Notes: a model not told the origin generated them from the sequence alone. DNA of 47,540 nt from Bacillota bacterium (GCA_007122335.1 SKTZ01000094.1:1-47540); one strand, 5' to 3'. Shown: positions 25,657-35,373, counted from the stretch's first letter. Made by a program: numbers and translations.

Positions 25657-26004
25657 TTATTCTTCCAGGGACGATCTAAACCCCCGGGCACTGCTAATGG
25701 GAATGGCGAACCACATTCCCGTTTCCGGATCATCAAGATCCCCCACAACCTCTTCCACAATCTCTGTAGCTTTATTTAGCTGTTCATCATTTTCCACAAT
25801 AGTAAAAATAGTCTTATTTTTTCTTTCAGAATCCTGGGTAAGATCTGCAAAGCGGGCAAAAATTGAAATATGTTCTGCCATCACATGCCCCATTCCCATG
25901 CTATCAAGAACTGTAGCTCCAGCAATCCCCGCTTCATAAAATCGGTCCAGAATGGGAACCAGTAGCACCTCGTCATCTATAACAATTACCAAAAGCTGCC
26001 GCAT
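25657..26004 (-). CDS. PII-like signalling protein next to an antiporter
   Basis: The 115-residue protein has a ferredoxin-like PII fold pattern: VIVIDDEVLLVPILDRFYEAGIAGATV, read in parts, then SMGMGHV and EHISIF, then a variable T-loop region, then TIFTIVEND. PII and PII-like proteins form trimers that bind adenine nucleotides and control transporters or enzymes. It is downstream of the cation/proton antiporter gene by 31 bases in the same direction, so the antiporter is the likely target. The TTG at 26007 precedes an ATG at 26004, the latter seven bases after AAAGGAGG and preferred. It lacks the classical GlnB T-loop uridylylation tyrosine pattern. Confidence 0.8.
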   Translation of the reverse strand: MRQLLVIVIDDEVLLVPILDRFYEAGIAGATVLDSMGMGHVMAEHISIFARFADLTQDSERKNKTIFTIVENDEQLNKATEIVEEVVGDLDDPETGMWFAIPISSARGFRSSLEE

Positions 26005-26035
26005 CAAGACTCCTCCTTTCTCTGCCCGTTTCAGG

Positions 26036-27217
26036 CTATTTTTCGTGATCAGCCTTTATGGAATCTGTTTTAACCAGGGCTTTTTTTACCATTGCCGGAC
26101 CAATAACTTCAAAGATAATAACCGCACCGAGAATAACCGCCATAATCTGGCCTTCAACCTGGGGAATCTGCCTTTCAGCCATAACACTCAATCCAACCGC
26201 TATCCCCGCCTGAGGAGTAAGGGATGGACCCAGGTATTTTTGATAACCCTTAGGTAAACTTTTGCACAGACTCGACCCGAGGTAGGTTCCAATAATTTTT
26301 CCTCCAAACCGGGATACTACGTAGCCCAGTCCTAGAAGACCAACCCGAGCAATCTGGACAAGTTGAATTTTAATTCCCGCAAGGGTTAAAAAAGCAACGA
26401 GGATGGGTGTGTCAACTCGCTGCAGAACACTGAAAAAACGCTGGTACCTCTTGGAAAAATTGACCATAACCAGGCCGATGACAAGGGCGATAAACAGGGG
26501 CTGTAAACCCAGCCACAGCCCAACGCCTACCCCCAGGAAAATACTGCCCAGAGAAATTACCAGTAGCTCATTATCATTTTTCGATATCCGGTTAATCTTA
26601 ACCAGGAAAAACCCCAGGGTCGCTCCGATTAGAACTGAAAGAGCAATATTGCCCAGCACCTGGGCCCAGATCGCAACCCCATTATTGTCTTCATATAAAA
26701 TCAGGCTTACTGAACCCAGGATTAGTCCGAATAAAATCAGGCAGATCAGATTATCCAGGGCAACTATGGAAAGCACCGTCCGGGGAAAATCTCCCTTCAA
26801 TCTGTATTCCCGGAAAATTGCCATGGTCGTGTTGGGAGCACTGGCTAAAGAAAGGATCCCCAGAATCAACCCAATAACAACCGAACCGGAAATCCAGCCA
26901 GTCAGCAGGGCAACTGCAGTAAAAGTAACCACCGATTCAGTGAAAAACACCCGGCAGAGATTACCCCACATGGAACGCAGATAGGAATACCGGAGCTCTC
27001 CTCCTATTGCCACAGCGAGAACCCCGATGGCCATGTCGTTGATGGGCTGGAGGACCTCCTGGATTTCAGTATCAATTATGTTAAAAACCGAAGGCCCGAG
27101 GAGAATTCCTGCAAAAATATAACCAGTTACGGCAGGGAGTTTGAAGTACCTGCGGGCTATTTTCCCTCCCCCTACTCCTGCAAGCAAAATTATTGCAACT
27201 GCCATAACTTCATTCAT
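26036..27217 (-). CDS. CPA2-type cation/proton antiporter (KefB-like, no RCK domain)
   Basis: The 393-residue membrane protein has about twelve helices and the CPA2 pattern: LPAVTGYIFAGILLGPSVF at helices 1-2, NDMAIGVLAVAIGGEL, and LASAPNTTMAIFREY followed by VALDNLICLILFG, where the conserved acidic residue for ion exchange lies. Such carriers exchange Na+ or K+ for H+ at the cytoplasmic membrane. There is no C-terminal nucleotide-binding domain, so regulation may instead come from the neighbouring PII-like protein. The ATG follows AAAAGGGAAGG. The gap to the upstream DUF4097-like gene is 38 bases. Confidence 0.92.
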   Translation of the reverse strand: MNEVMAVAIILLAGVGGGKIARRYFKLPAVTGYIFAGILLGPSVFNIIDTEIQEVLQPINDMAIGVLAVAIGGELRYSYLRSMWGNLCRVFFTESVVTFTAVALLTGWISGSVVIGLILGILSLASAPNTTMAIFREYRLKGDFPRTVLSIVALDNLICLILFGLILGSVSLILYEDNNGVAIWAQVLGNIALSVLIGATLGFFLVKINRISKNDNELLVISLGSIFLGVGVGLWLGLQPLFIALVIGLVMVNFSKRYQRFFSVLQRVDTPILVAFLTLAGIKIQLVQIARVGLLGLGYVVSRFGGKIIGTYLGSSLCKSLPKGYQKYLGPSLTPQAGIAVGLSVMAERQIPQVEGQIMAVILGAVIIFEVIGPAMVKKALVKTDSIKADHEK

Positions 27218-27255
27218 AGAAACCTTCCCTTTTGATCTTTTTGCTTATCCTAATA

Positions 27256-27855
27256 TTATTCATTATTTATTTCCTGGTAGATTTCACCGTCAACTTCAAT
27301 CAGGGTTACCTCTTGTTCTGAGCTCAAGCAAATTTTCCCCCCGGAAAAATTTTCAATGTGCCCGCCTTTGAGCCCCTGGGCCTGGATATTTCCTGAACTG
27401 TCCCTAATCTCGAGGATTGCTCCGGCCCCTCGAAAAACCAGGTTCCCCTTAACCTCTTTTATTTCCACCCGGCCCGCTCCGGTTTTTATGTCCAGGTCAA
27501 TTTCTTGCGGAACCAGGATTTCTAAAAAAATGGCGTGGTCCAGTTCTGGAGAAAGCAGGTCCGGCCGGGAAATCTGGATAATAACCTTTCCTTCTCCCTG
27601 AACCGCTTCCACCTTAACCCCTTCATAGAACTGGCGGATTTCGGTTTGGTCATCTCCATAAACTTCCAGGTACCCGGTTAATTTAACCCTGTCCGTTTGC
27701 ACTCCTTTAATTTGAATATCACCCTGCTGATGGTCGGTTATTACCAAAACCTCTTTAGCTTTTTCCTCGAGGGAAAATTTTTTCTCTTCCACAACTGAAC
27801 AAAAACCAGGACTTGAGAACACCAGGGCCAGGAGAAAAATGACCATAATTTTCAA
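27256..27855 (-). CDS. Exported DUF4097-like adhesin-type beta protein
   Basis: The 199-residue precursor has a signal peptide (MKIMVIFLLALVFSSPGFCS) and a repetitive beta-strand chain: residues 35-190 alternate short hydrophobic strands with turns (GDIQIKGVQTDRVKLTGYL, LDIKTGAGRVEIKEVKG, NLVFRGAGAILEIRD). The pattern resembles the DUF4097/DUF4098 putative adhesin beta-helix. The cysteine near the end of the signal is not in a convincing lipobox (GFCS). The start is TTG at 27855 after GGGGGTGATACC. It begins only 12 bases past the DNA methylase stop, so it is probably in the addAB transcript. A role in surface attachment is family inference. Confidence 0.78.
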   Translation of the reverse strand: MKIMVIFLLALVFSSPGFCSVVEEKKFSLEEKAKEVLVITDHQQGDIQIKGVQTDRVKLTGYLEVYGDDQTEIRQFYEGVKVEAVQGEGKVIIQISRPDLLSPELDHAIFLEILVPQEIDLDIKTGAGRVEIKEVKGNLVFRGAGAILEIRDSSGNIQAQGLKGGHIENFSGGKICLSSEQEVTLIEVDGEIYQEINNE

Positions 27856-27867
27856 GGTATCACCCCC

Positions 27868-29067
27868 TTAACCCGAATCCATTTTTTCAATTTCCCCGAA
27901 CATTTCCAAATTTCCCCTGTGGGTATCAGGATCGTAATTGGTTATTATCAGGTGGCGGGTTTTTTTATCATTGCGGTTCTGAAAACTCACCAGGTAGTTT
28001 TTGGCAAATGAAACAACCCAGAAACCCTTATTCAGGTACAATTCCCGGATCAATTTACTGTTTTTTATTACCAGCAAAAACTTCGCCGGCATTCTGTGGA
28101 GAATTTCTGCAAGGCGTTTTTGATCTTCCCCGCTGAAAGAATTTCCCGCATAAGTCGAAAAATCCGAGTCATACGGGGGATCCAGGAAAACAAAATCATC
28201 TTTTTCCAGAGAAACCTCAGCAAAAAACTCAGCAAAATCAAGACAAAAAAATTCTGTTTTTTCCAACTGGCAATGTAATTCAGGGGAATTGAGGTATGCT
28301 ATTTTCTTCCCAAAATCCTTGCGGTTATAGCTTATTCCCCCGTACGGTACGTTAAAACCTCCCCTTTTATTATACCTGAACATTGAAGAATAGCAAAATT
28401 CTCTTAAGAAATAGAACAGCGGCAAACGCAGAGAAGGATCCTCCCAGTAGTTTGCAAAGTTATTGTAGAGAAAACGAAGGTGGCTATAAAAAGCTCCTTT
28501 GAGAGCGCTCTCAATATTATTCAAAAAATCTTTTCCCGGGAGGGGTCCTTTCTCTTCAGAAAGGCGCTCCATCCTTCTCAATTTGCGATAGACACTTTCT
28601 TTAATATTTCTTTCCAGGTTGGCCCGGGGATATTCCCGGCCCGGTGCAAGAAATTCCTTAAAAAGGGAAAGGGAGTGGATATTGGGCTCGAATTTCTCCA
28701 TAATTGTGTTGGTTGTTCTCTCCCAACCCTGGGGCCCGGGTTGGTTTAAAATCAAATCTTTTTCCAAAAAATCAACTGCAGTAAGCCTTTCCTCTATTTC
28801 CTTCCACCTTTTCCAGATTTCTTGCAGGCATTCTAAAAACGGTTCGGTGTTATCCCGGAGGCTGGTATATAGATTAATCAGTTCAGGTGAAAGATCGTTG
28901 GCCAGCATCTGCGGAGCCTTTACAGCAAGGTAAACCGCCCCTCCCCCAACAAAAGGATCGATATAACGGCCGAAACTGGGTGGAAAAAGAGGCAAAAGAT
29001 AGGGTAGTTCCCTGGCTTTTCCTCCAGCCCACTTAACAACAGGCGCCAGGCTTTTTTCCCTGATCAT
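27868..29067 (-). CDS. D12-class DNA adenine-N6 methyltransferase
   Basis: The 399-residue protein has VKWAGGKARELPYLLPLFPP at the N terminus (AdoMet site with GGK), the DPFVGGGAVY motif, NDLSPELI, and the catalytic motif DPPYDSDF near residue 300. These define the D12 (Dam/DpnM) class, which methylates adenine N6. It is longer than Dam (about 280 residues) owing to an insertion at residues 80-200. It overlaps the addA gene by four bases and is followed closely by the DUF4097-like gene. No cognate restriction endonuclease is adjacent. Linkage with addAB suggests either a self-recognition or a repair-associated role, but that is inference. Confidence 0.9.
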   Translation of the reverse strand: MIREKSLAPVVKWAGGKARELPYLLPLFPPSFGRYIDPFVGGGAVYLAVKAPQMLANDLSPELINLYTSLRDNTEPFLECLQEIWKRWKEIEERLTAVDFLEKDLILNQPGPQGWERTTNTIMEKFEPNIHSLSLFKEFLAPGREYPRANLERNIKESVYRKLRRMERLSEEKGPLPGKDFLNNIESALKGAFYSHLRFLYNNFANYWEDPSLRLPLFYFLREFCYSSMFRYNKRGGFNVPYGGISYNRKDFGKKIAYLNSPELHCQLEKTEFFCLDFAEFFAEVSLEKDDFVFLDPPYDSDFSTYAGNSFSGEDQKRLAEILHRMPAKFLLVIKNSKLIRELYLNKGFWVVSFAKNYLVSFQNRNDKKTRHLIITNYDPDTHRGNLEMFGEIEKMDSG

Positions 29068-32000
29068 TTTTCCCCACCCCCGGATGTCCCCCAGGAATAA
29101 TAGGTCGGGATATCGGTAAATAAAATTCCCAGTTCTTTTACCTTTTCGCCGGTTAACTTTTCCCAGTAGCGGGAATACATTTCTACCTGGGGTTTGTAAT
29201 AACCAATTAATTCCTGCAAGTGCTGGTCATCTTCAGCTACGTCACTTTTGTAATCCACAATTACCCATTCTCCCTTTTCCCGGAAAAGAAGATCAGCAGT
29301 TCCCGTAAGGTAAAGATCTTCATCCCGGAAACCAAAATTGCCTTCCCTGATTTCTTTTTCTGCCTCCCTGACCCTTGCCCAGACTGGAGATTCCATAACT
29401 TTCTGCAGCTGGGCTCGAACCAGGTCAAGCTGGTTGGGGTCAAGCTGTTCCTCCTTAATCAACTGGAGCAAAAACCCATTGGGCGGAAGTTTAAAACCCT
29501 CGATTTTTTCCAGGGCCCTGTGAATTACATTGCCCCAGGCCGTTCCCCGTCCTTTTTCCCGGGCTCTTGGGGGGTACTGGCGATATTCGGCAATACCGGT
29601 TACGGTATCCCGCCGGTAGGAAGGCCTGGTAACTGCTTTGATTTTCTGATCCCGCAGGTTATAAAACTTTTGTCTCTGCAAAGATTTAATTTCTTCCTTT
29701 TTATCCATTTCAGGGGGTGAAAATTCTTTTTCCTCCAGTTCCCTGGCCCCAACAAAGTAAGAATTCAAGGGATACCAGAAACTCTTTTTCTCGTTCCCCC
29801 GGTATATTGAAACAATCAACAGGTCCCGGGCCCGTGTCGCAGCAACATAAAGGAGCCTTTTGCTTTCCGCCGCAAGGTATTTCCCTTCTTCATCCTGATA
29901 GTACTCCCAATCAGGTGGCAGACCAACTACTCCCCGTTCGTCCTTTATCTCCAGGTACCCCCGGGCCTGATTCCCCGCCCGGGTGACGTGGAATTCAGGA
30001 GGAAAAGAAGGATCATGCACCGGATTGGCCAGAAATACCACCGGGGCTTCGAGTCCTTTTGCTTTATGCAGGTTCATTAACCTGACCCCAACAAGCCCTC
30101 CCTCGGGATCCAGTTCCTCCTCCACCTGACCCTGGAGCAGCTCATCAATGAAATCCACGTTGCTGGCAAAATCGGTAGCCCCTCTTTTTTCTCTCTCCTG
30201 GACCAGTTCCAGGGCCTGTAAAATGTAGCCTGCCCGGCTGCGGCCCAGGGGTGCGGAAAGGGCCAGGGGAATTGCCCCCAGTTCTTCGACAATCCTGGAC
30301 ATCGCTGCTACAGGAGAAAGATCCCGGGTAAACTGGCGAAAACTCTGTAATCTCTCCCAGGCTTCCTTTAGTTTTTCTCCTGTTTCCGGGGGAAGTTCGG
30401 ATAAAAACGAAAACCGCCCCCCTGCTGATTTCACCCGGTAAAGTTCTTCATCGCTTACCCCGAAGTAAATCCCCCGCAGGGCTGCAAGGAGAGGAACGGG
30501 ATTATTGGGATCCAGAATTGCTTTAAAAACCTGGTTTAATTCGACTAGTTCTCGACAGGACCCTATTTCTGCTCCTCCGCTCAGGGAAAAAGGAAGGCCC
30601 GCCTGTTCCAGCGCTCGAGCATAAAAAGGCATGTACTTTTTATAGGGAATTATTATGAGAAAGTCCTCGGGCCGGGCATTTCGCTTTTGGCTGGAAATGT
30701 ATAAATCTCCCTGGGTTGCCCTGCCGATAAAGGAAGCTATCCGCTCGGCCTCCTGGCTGCAGATAACGTCAGCCCGGTTGTAAGGTACTTTTTCGGTTGC
30801 CAGAATCCGGACTCCATTTTCCATTCCCCGAGAAGGAACATTGAAATAGTCCATTTTCCCGTATTCTGCCTGGTATGGAGGGGCTTCCCGGCCTAAAAGG
30901 TCATGAAAAGCTCCATTTGCCCATTCCACAAGGCTTTTAGCCGAACGGAAATTGGTTGAAAGCCGCAGGACTTCCCCGCCCGAATTTTCCACCTGATCTT
31001 TAACCCGGGTGTAGATATCGATATCCGCCCGTCGAAAACGGTAGATAGATTGTTTGGGGTCCCCCACAATGAACAGGGCTCCCGGCCTGGGCTTAAGAGC
31101 TGTCCAGTTTTTCTCCTCCGGATTATCTCCTGTCAGGTACATTACGATTTCTGCCTGCAGGGGGTCAGTATCCTGAAATTCATCAACCAGCAGGTGGGTA
31201 TATTTCTCCTGAAAATACCCCCTTACCTCGGGATTTTCCCGCAGAAGCCTGACAGTTTCCAAAAGGAGGTCCTGGTAATTAAGGAGATTCTCCCGGCGCT
31301 TTAGGTCACTGTAATGGTTTTCTGCTCCCTGCAAAAACTCAATAATTGGCAGATGGCAGTAGCGGTACCAGGCCTGGAGGGTGGGAGTTATAATACTTTC
31401 CCGGAACTGTTCTTCGGTTGCCCGGGCTTCCCGCCCGACCTCATTGGAAGGCCAGCGCTTTAAAACAACCTGGGGGGAAGAACCCATCCTGCGGAGAAGC
31501 CTCGTTAAAATCCGGTTTCCTTCCAGGGAAAACCGGTCTCTCCACCTTAAACCCATCCGAACTCTCTGCTGCAGTCCATCCCAACCATCGTTCGGCTCTT
31601 CATAAGGAAGGAATTTTTCCATTTTCTCCAGGTAACGGTACATTTCTGCCCGGCTTTTATCCAGCAATTCACCGGGATAAGCAACATTTCTGGTAACCAG
31701 TTCAACTTCGGGGAACCTGGTTACCAGGTTAAAATTATTTTCCAATTCCCCCGGTTTAATATCCAGCTTATCCAGCCGATCCAGTGTTCCCCTGTTTTCA
31801 GCCTGCAGGTAAAGTAAATACCTGTCCCAGGCCCGGGAAATTATCCTGCGGTCATCTTCTTCATCGAGTTCAGTAAAACCCGGATCCAGGCCCGCTTCAA
31901 CGGGCCTTTCTCGTAAAATCATTGCGCAAAAAGAGTGAATGGTTCCGACAAAAGCATGTTCAATATCTTCCAGGGCTCTTGCCGCCAGGTCCGACCCGGG

Positions 32001-32258
32001 CCCTGATCTTTCTTCAAGGGCTTTTTCCAGGCCTTCCTGAAAGCGTTCCCGGAGCTCCCCAGCCGCCTTCCGGGTAAAGGTTACTGCGGCAATTTCACCT
32101 GCAGAAGCCCGGCCAGAGGTAATTATTGCGACCATTCTATCAATGAGGCTGGAGGTTTTTCCCGAACCAGCTCCGGCTTCTACCAGGAAGGATCTGTCCA
32201 GTTCAGCTGTTATTCTTTTCCTTGCCTTCTGATCGGGAAGGTTATTAATCATAATCAT
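29064..32258 (-). CDS. addA: AddA-type helicase-nuclease subunit
   Basis: The 1064-residue protein is a UvrD/RecB-like superfamily 1 helicase with a C-terminal nuclease. Walker A is GAGSGKTSS (residues 29-37), motif II is LLVDEFQDTDPLQAE, other helicase motifs are FIVGDPKQSIYRFRRAD and LSTNFRSAKSLVEWAN, and the late motif LMNLHKAKGLEAPVVFLAN is motif V. Near the C terminus GTADLLFREKGEWVIVDYKSD is the RecB-type PD-(D/E)xK nuclease site. With AddB it processes double-strand DNA ends for recombination. The gene overlaps addB by 14 bases and the methylase gene by four. The ATG at 32258 follows GGAAGGAG. Confidence 0.93.
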   Translation of the reverse strand: MIMINNLPDQKARKRITAELDRSFLVEAGAGSGKTSSLIDRMVAIITSGRASAGEIAAVTFTRKAAGELRERFQEGLEKALEERSGPGSDLAARALEDIEHAFVGTIHSFCAMILRERPVEAGLDPGFTELDEEDDRRIISRAWDRYLLYLQAENRGTLDRLDKLDIKPGELENNFNLVTRFPEVELVTRNVAYPGELLDKSRAEMYRYLEKMEKFLPYEEPNDGWDGLQQRVRMGLRWRDRFSLEGNRILTRLLRRMGSSPQVVLKRWPSNEVGREARATEEQFRESIITPTLQAWYRYCHLPIIEFLQGAENHYSDLKRRENLLNYQDLLLETVRLLRENPEVRGYFQEKYTHLLVDEFQDTDPLQAEIVMYLTGDNPEEKNWTALKPRPGALFIVGDPKQSIYRFRRADIDIYTRVKDQVENSGGEVLRLSTNFRSAKSLVEWANGAFHDLLGREAPPYQAEYGKMDYFNVPSRGMENGVRILATEKVPYNRADVICSQEAERIASFIGRATQGDLYISSQKRNARPEDFLIIIPYKKYMPFYARALEQAGLPFSLSGGAEIGSCRELVELNQVFKAILDPNNPVPLLAALRGIYFGVSDEELYRVKSAGGRFSFLSELPPETGEKLKEAWERLQSFRQFTRDLSPVAAMSRIVEELGAIPLALSAPLGRSRAGYILQALELVQEREKRGATDFASNVDFIDELLQGQVEEELDPEGGLVGVRLMNLHKAKGLEAPVVFLANPVHDPSFPPEFHVTRAGNQARGYLEIKDERGVVGLPPDWEYYQDEEGKYLAAESKRLLYVAATRARDLLIVSIYRGNEKKSFWYPLNSYFVGARELEEKEFSPPEMDKKEEIKSLQRQKFYNLRDQKIKAVTRPSYRRDTVTGIAEYRQYPPRAREKGRGTAWGNVIHRALEKIEGFKLPPNGFLLQLIKEEQLDPNQLDLVRAQLQKVMESPVWARVREAEKEIREGNFGFRDEDLYLTGTADLLFREKGEWVIVDYKSDVAEDDQHLQELIGYYKPQVEMYSRYWEKLTGEKVKELGILFTDIPTYYSWGTSGGGEK

Positions 32259-35214
32259 TCAGCTCCTTCCAGGATCGTAGCTGTTCGGTGGCTCCTTCTT
32301 CCAGCTTGGCCTTAATCCTCTCCCCGCTCTCAGGGTATCGGCAGATGCTGGGATAATCGCAGAACCTGCAGTGTTCCTTCTGGTGGGTAACTGGAAAGGT
32401 GCCTCCTTCAATCAAGCTAACCATTTTATCCAGAATTTCTACCAATTCTTCCTGGCGGAAAGACCAATCAACCTCCTGCCCTTCTCCCCTTTCAGAGGGG
32501 AATAGATAGCCGGCTCTTTCTACCCTAAGCCCTTCTTTATTAAATTTTTCCTGTAAAAATTTTTCTGCTGCCCGGGCGTACAGGGCAGGCTGAATCTGGC
32601 GGCCTCCCGCCCAGATCTGGTTGCGAGAATAGCGGGATGCTCCTCCGGTCTTATAATCCCAGACCCTGAATATATTTTCGTTCCGGTGGCGGTCAATCCG
32701 GTCAATTCGCCCCCCAACACTAATTTCTTTCCCTTCCGGTAGTTTGATAACAAGGGGGTCTGCAAAGCCCCACCCGGCTTCCGCAACTGCTTCGTTTCCC
32801 AGCCCAAAGGGAACTTCCACGTACAGGGGTTCATAATCCTGGACCTGCTGGTTTAACATTTTCCAGAAAACCCTCAAGCCCTGGATTAACTCCCTCTCTT
32901 CTACCAGGTAAACATGTTCATGGGGGGGAGGTAATATTTTCCTCATTTCTTTTAAACTTCTCTCTCCCATTTCTTTTAATCGTTCCCAGGTCATTCCCTC
33001 TGCAGGTATGCTCGCTATATAATCCCGGTACAGGTCGTGCAGTAACGAACCCCGGGTCAGGGGATCGAGCCAGGTCAGGGGATCATATTCAACCTCTTCC
33101 GGAGGGCTAATCCGCAAAATGCTCTCCAGGAAAAATTTAAAAGGACAGGTGCCCATTGTTTCCAGGCGGGTTGCGGAATATCTTGCAGGTAAATCTTCTC
33201 GGGCCAGAGAAATTTTTCCCTCAAAATGCCCCAGCGGGAGGTCCGTTTTTTGCCGGAGATTTTCCGCATTCAATCCATTTTTAATACCTTCGAATATTTC
33301 TTCAACCTGTTTTTCTTCACCCCGGAACCCTTCCCGGAGGACCCGTTTTAACCACCATTCATCTCCGCTTAAGCCGGTAGTATCAACTCCCGGGGAGTAG
33401 GCTTTAATATCAGGTAGGGAGGCCAGAAATTCAGTATAGTCTGCCCGGAGATTTCCGGACTTTTTGCGGTAAACCTGCAGTAAAAAAGCAGCTGGAAAAC
33501 CACTCCTGCCCTGACCGGGGTCAAAACGTTCAAAACTAAAACCCGAAAACCCTCCACGGGAGGCCAGAAGGCGAGCCAGACGGTACTGTTTTTTTTCCGG
33601 GTCATTCTTCCGCAGACCCAATCTCCCGCTGATTTTCTCCCTCTCCCTGTCCAGAAGAAGCGGGTCTTCTCTTCTGCGTCCGGGGAAGCGATCGGAATCC
33701 ATTCCCAGCACAATTGTATGGGGTCGTTCCGACCACTGTCCCCAGCGGTAATGGGTGGCATGAGCTGCTCCTGGTTCAGTCCGGGAGGCGCCGATGTTTA
33801 ACTGCAGGATCCCCCTGCGCAGACGGGAATAAGTTTCCGCAGTCGATAACGTTAAAACCGAGGACTGGATGAACCTCTCCATCCTGTTTTCAATTGCTTC
33901 CAGGGCCAGAGCATCCATCGGGCTCGAAATTTTACAAATCAAGGGGAAAAAATCTCGAATTTCCTGTCCCAGCTTACTGAGGGTAATTGCATCGTTTTCC
34001 CGGGGATCAGTAAAAATATTTGTTAATTCTCGGGCTAATTCCAGTAAATGCTGGGTCCTGTTAAGATCTTCTCCACCTGATATTTCTCCTGCAAGCTTTT
34101 CCAGGGCCCGCAGATACCAGTCCTTTCCCCAGCCAATTGCTGCTTTCCTGAATAATCGGCCATAAGCCTGGGAATTATCAAGATCCAGGTCGCCTGAGGT
34201 AAGGATTCTGTAAAACAGGGGCCCGGGGTAGCCATTCTCTGCCCACTGGACCAGGTTTAAAAGCAGCCTTCCGGGTCGGGTATATGCAGCGGGAAGCCCT
34301 TCCCCCAGGGTCAGGGGAATATCCAGTTTGCGGGCTTCATTCCATAGCAGGGGAATATATTTTTCTGCGCTGGTATAACAGAACTGAACACTATCCAGGG
34401 GAATTTCCTTTTTCAGAAGTTCCCGCAGCCAGCCCCTTACTTCATTTGTTGCACCGTAGGCCGGGCTAATCCCGGTATCCAGTTTGGCTTGCTGATTATT
34501 TTCAGCAGAAAAAAGGAAGGAAAAACTTCCCTCTGGTTCACCTTTCTCTTCGGGGTAGAAAAATCCCTGAGGCCTTTTTATCCCTGCCAGGCTGTTCCCC
34601 TGCAATCTTAAAATCCTTTGCTGTGGCAGGCTCTGCAAAAATTCTTTTTCCAGGGGCAATACTTCCAGATCTTCGGGAACCAGAAAAAGACTGGAAGCTA
34701 TTTCTTCCCCGTCCATTTTAGCCATTGCTCTCCTTAATATTGAAGCATCATCAAGCCCCTTTTTTTGTTCCAGTTTTGCAAGGTAGCCCCGGAAAATTTG
34801 GTTCAGTTCTTTTCCCTTTGCGGGATCAACAAACTTATCCGGTTTCAGATTTTCTGGAACTATTCCGCTCATTCTCAATTCCCTAATCACCGGAAAAACC
34901 AGCGGACCCAGGCTTTCTCTCTCGTGTAAAGTTAAAAAATATTTTAAATCACCCTGCATGTGCAATTCCAGCAGGGTCTCCTCAATTATTCCCTCCAGCT
35001 CCCCTGGAGTCAAAATTATTTTGCCCTCCTCAATTAGCTCAACTTCAACCAGGTGCCTTGCCAGCGAAGAAGAAGTTACAACTTCAACATTGACCCAGGG
35101 CTGTTTTTGGGCAAGGCTTTCCAGGATTTGATAACCAAGAATAAGTCGGGGGACAATTAAATACTTTTTGGTCAAATTATTTTCCCGCAAAATTTTTACA
35201 AGGCTGTTTTCCAT
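32245..35214 (-). CDS. addB: AddB/RexB-type nuclease subunit with an iron-sulfur cluster
   Basis: The 989-residue protein is an AddB-like partner of AddA. No Walker A motif is found at the N terminus (MENSLVKILRENNLTKKY), as in RexB, so the helicase fold is probably inactive. The C-terminal part carries the iron-staple nuclease: one cysteine in LETMGTCPFKFFLES and three more in HCRFCDYPSICRY, the four ligands of the [4Fe-4S] cluster in AddB, surrounding GGRIDRIDRH and VWDYKTGG (PD-(D/E)xK). The first gene of the addB-addA-methylase group. Its ribosome binding site is GGGGAGGGAAGAGG. The promoter may be upstream through the micropeptide operon terminator at 35302. Confidence 0.9.
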   Translation of the reverse strand: MENSLVKILRENNLTKKYLIVPRLILGYQILESLAQKQPWVNVEVVTSSSLARHLVEVELIEEGKIILTPGELEGIIEETLLELHMQGDLKYFLTLHERESLGPLVFPVIRELRMSGIVPENLKPDKFVDPAKGKELNQIFRGYLAKLEQKKGLDDASILRRAMAKMDGEEIASSLFLVPEDLEVLPLEKEFLQSLPQQRILRLQGNSLAGIKRPQGFFYPEEKGEPEGSFSFLFSAENNQQAKLDTGISPAYGATNEVRGWLRELLKKEIPLDSVQFCYTSAEKYIPLLWNEARKLDIPLTLGEGLPAAYTRPGRLLLNLVQWAENGYPGPLFYRILTSGDLDLDNSQAYGRLFRKAAIGWGKDWYLRALEKLAGEISGGEDLNRTQHLLELARELTNIFTDPRENDAITLSKLGQEIRDFFPLICKISSPMDALALEAIENRMERFIQSSVLTLSTAETYSRLRRGILQLNIGASRTEPGAAHATHYRWGQWSERPHTIVLGMDSDRFPGRRREDPLLLDREREKISGRLGLRKNDPEKKQYRLARLLASRGGFSGFSFERFDPGQGRSGFPAAFLLQVYRKKSGNLRADYTEFLASLPDIKAYSPGVDTTGLSGDEWWLKRVLREGFRGEEKQVEEIFEGIKNGLNAENLRQKTDLPLGHFEGKISLAREDLPARYSATRLETMGTCPFKFFLESILRISPPEEVEYDPLTWLDPLTRGSLLHDLYRDYIASIPAEGMTWERLKEMGERSLKEMRKILPPPHEHVYLVEERELIQGLRVFWKMLNQQVQDYEPLYVEVPFGLGNEAVAEAGWGFADPLVIKLPEGKEISVGGRIDRIDRHRNENIFRVWDYKTGGASRYSRNQIWAGGRQIQPALYARAAEKFLQEKFNKEGLRVERAGYLFPSERGEGQEVDWSFRQEELVEILDKMVSLIEGGTFPVTHQKEHCRFCDYPSICRYPESGERIKAKLEEGATEQLRSWKELNDYD

Positions 35215-35301
35215 TTTGCCTCTTCCCTCCCCGGGGAAATCTTTTCCATATATTAATTTTTTCTTCTTTAATCTGTTTTCTCCTCCCGGGGAAAGGATGC
35301 G

Positions 35302-35345
35302 AAAAAAATAAAGGTCCTGTTCCTTTTTCTCAGGACAGGACCTTT
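35302..35345 (-). terminator. Strong terminator of the micropeptide operon
   Basis: On the minus strand AAAGGTCCTGT (35345-35335) pairs perfectly with ACAGGACCTTT (35320-35310), 11 bp, and a T-rich run ATTTTTTT follows. It is 28 bases beyond the third micropeptide stop codon and 88 bases before addB. Readthrough here would feed addB. Confidence 0.93.
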
Positions 35346-35373
35346 CAGTTAATTAATTTAGTTGTATTAGTGC

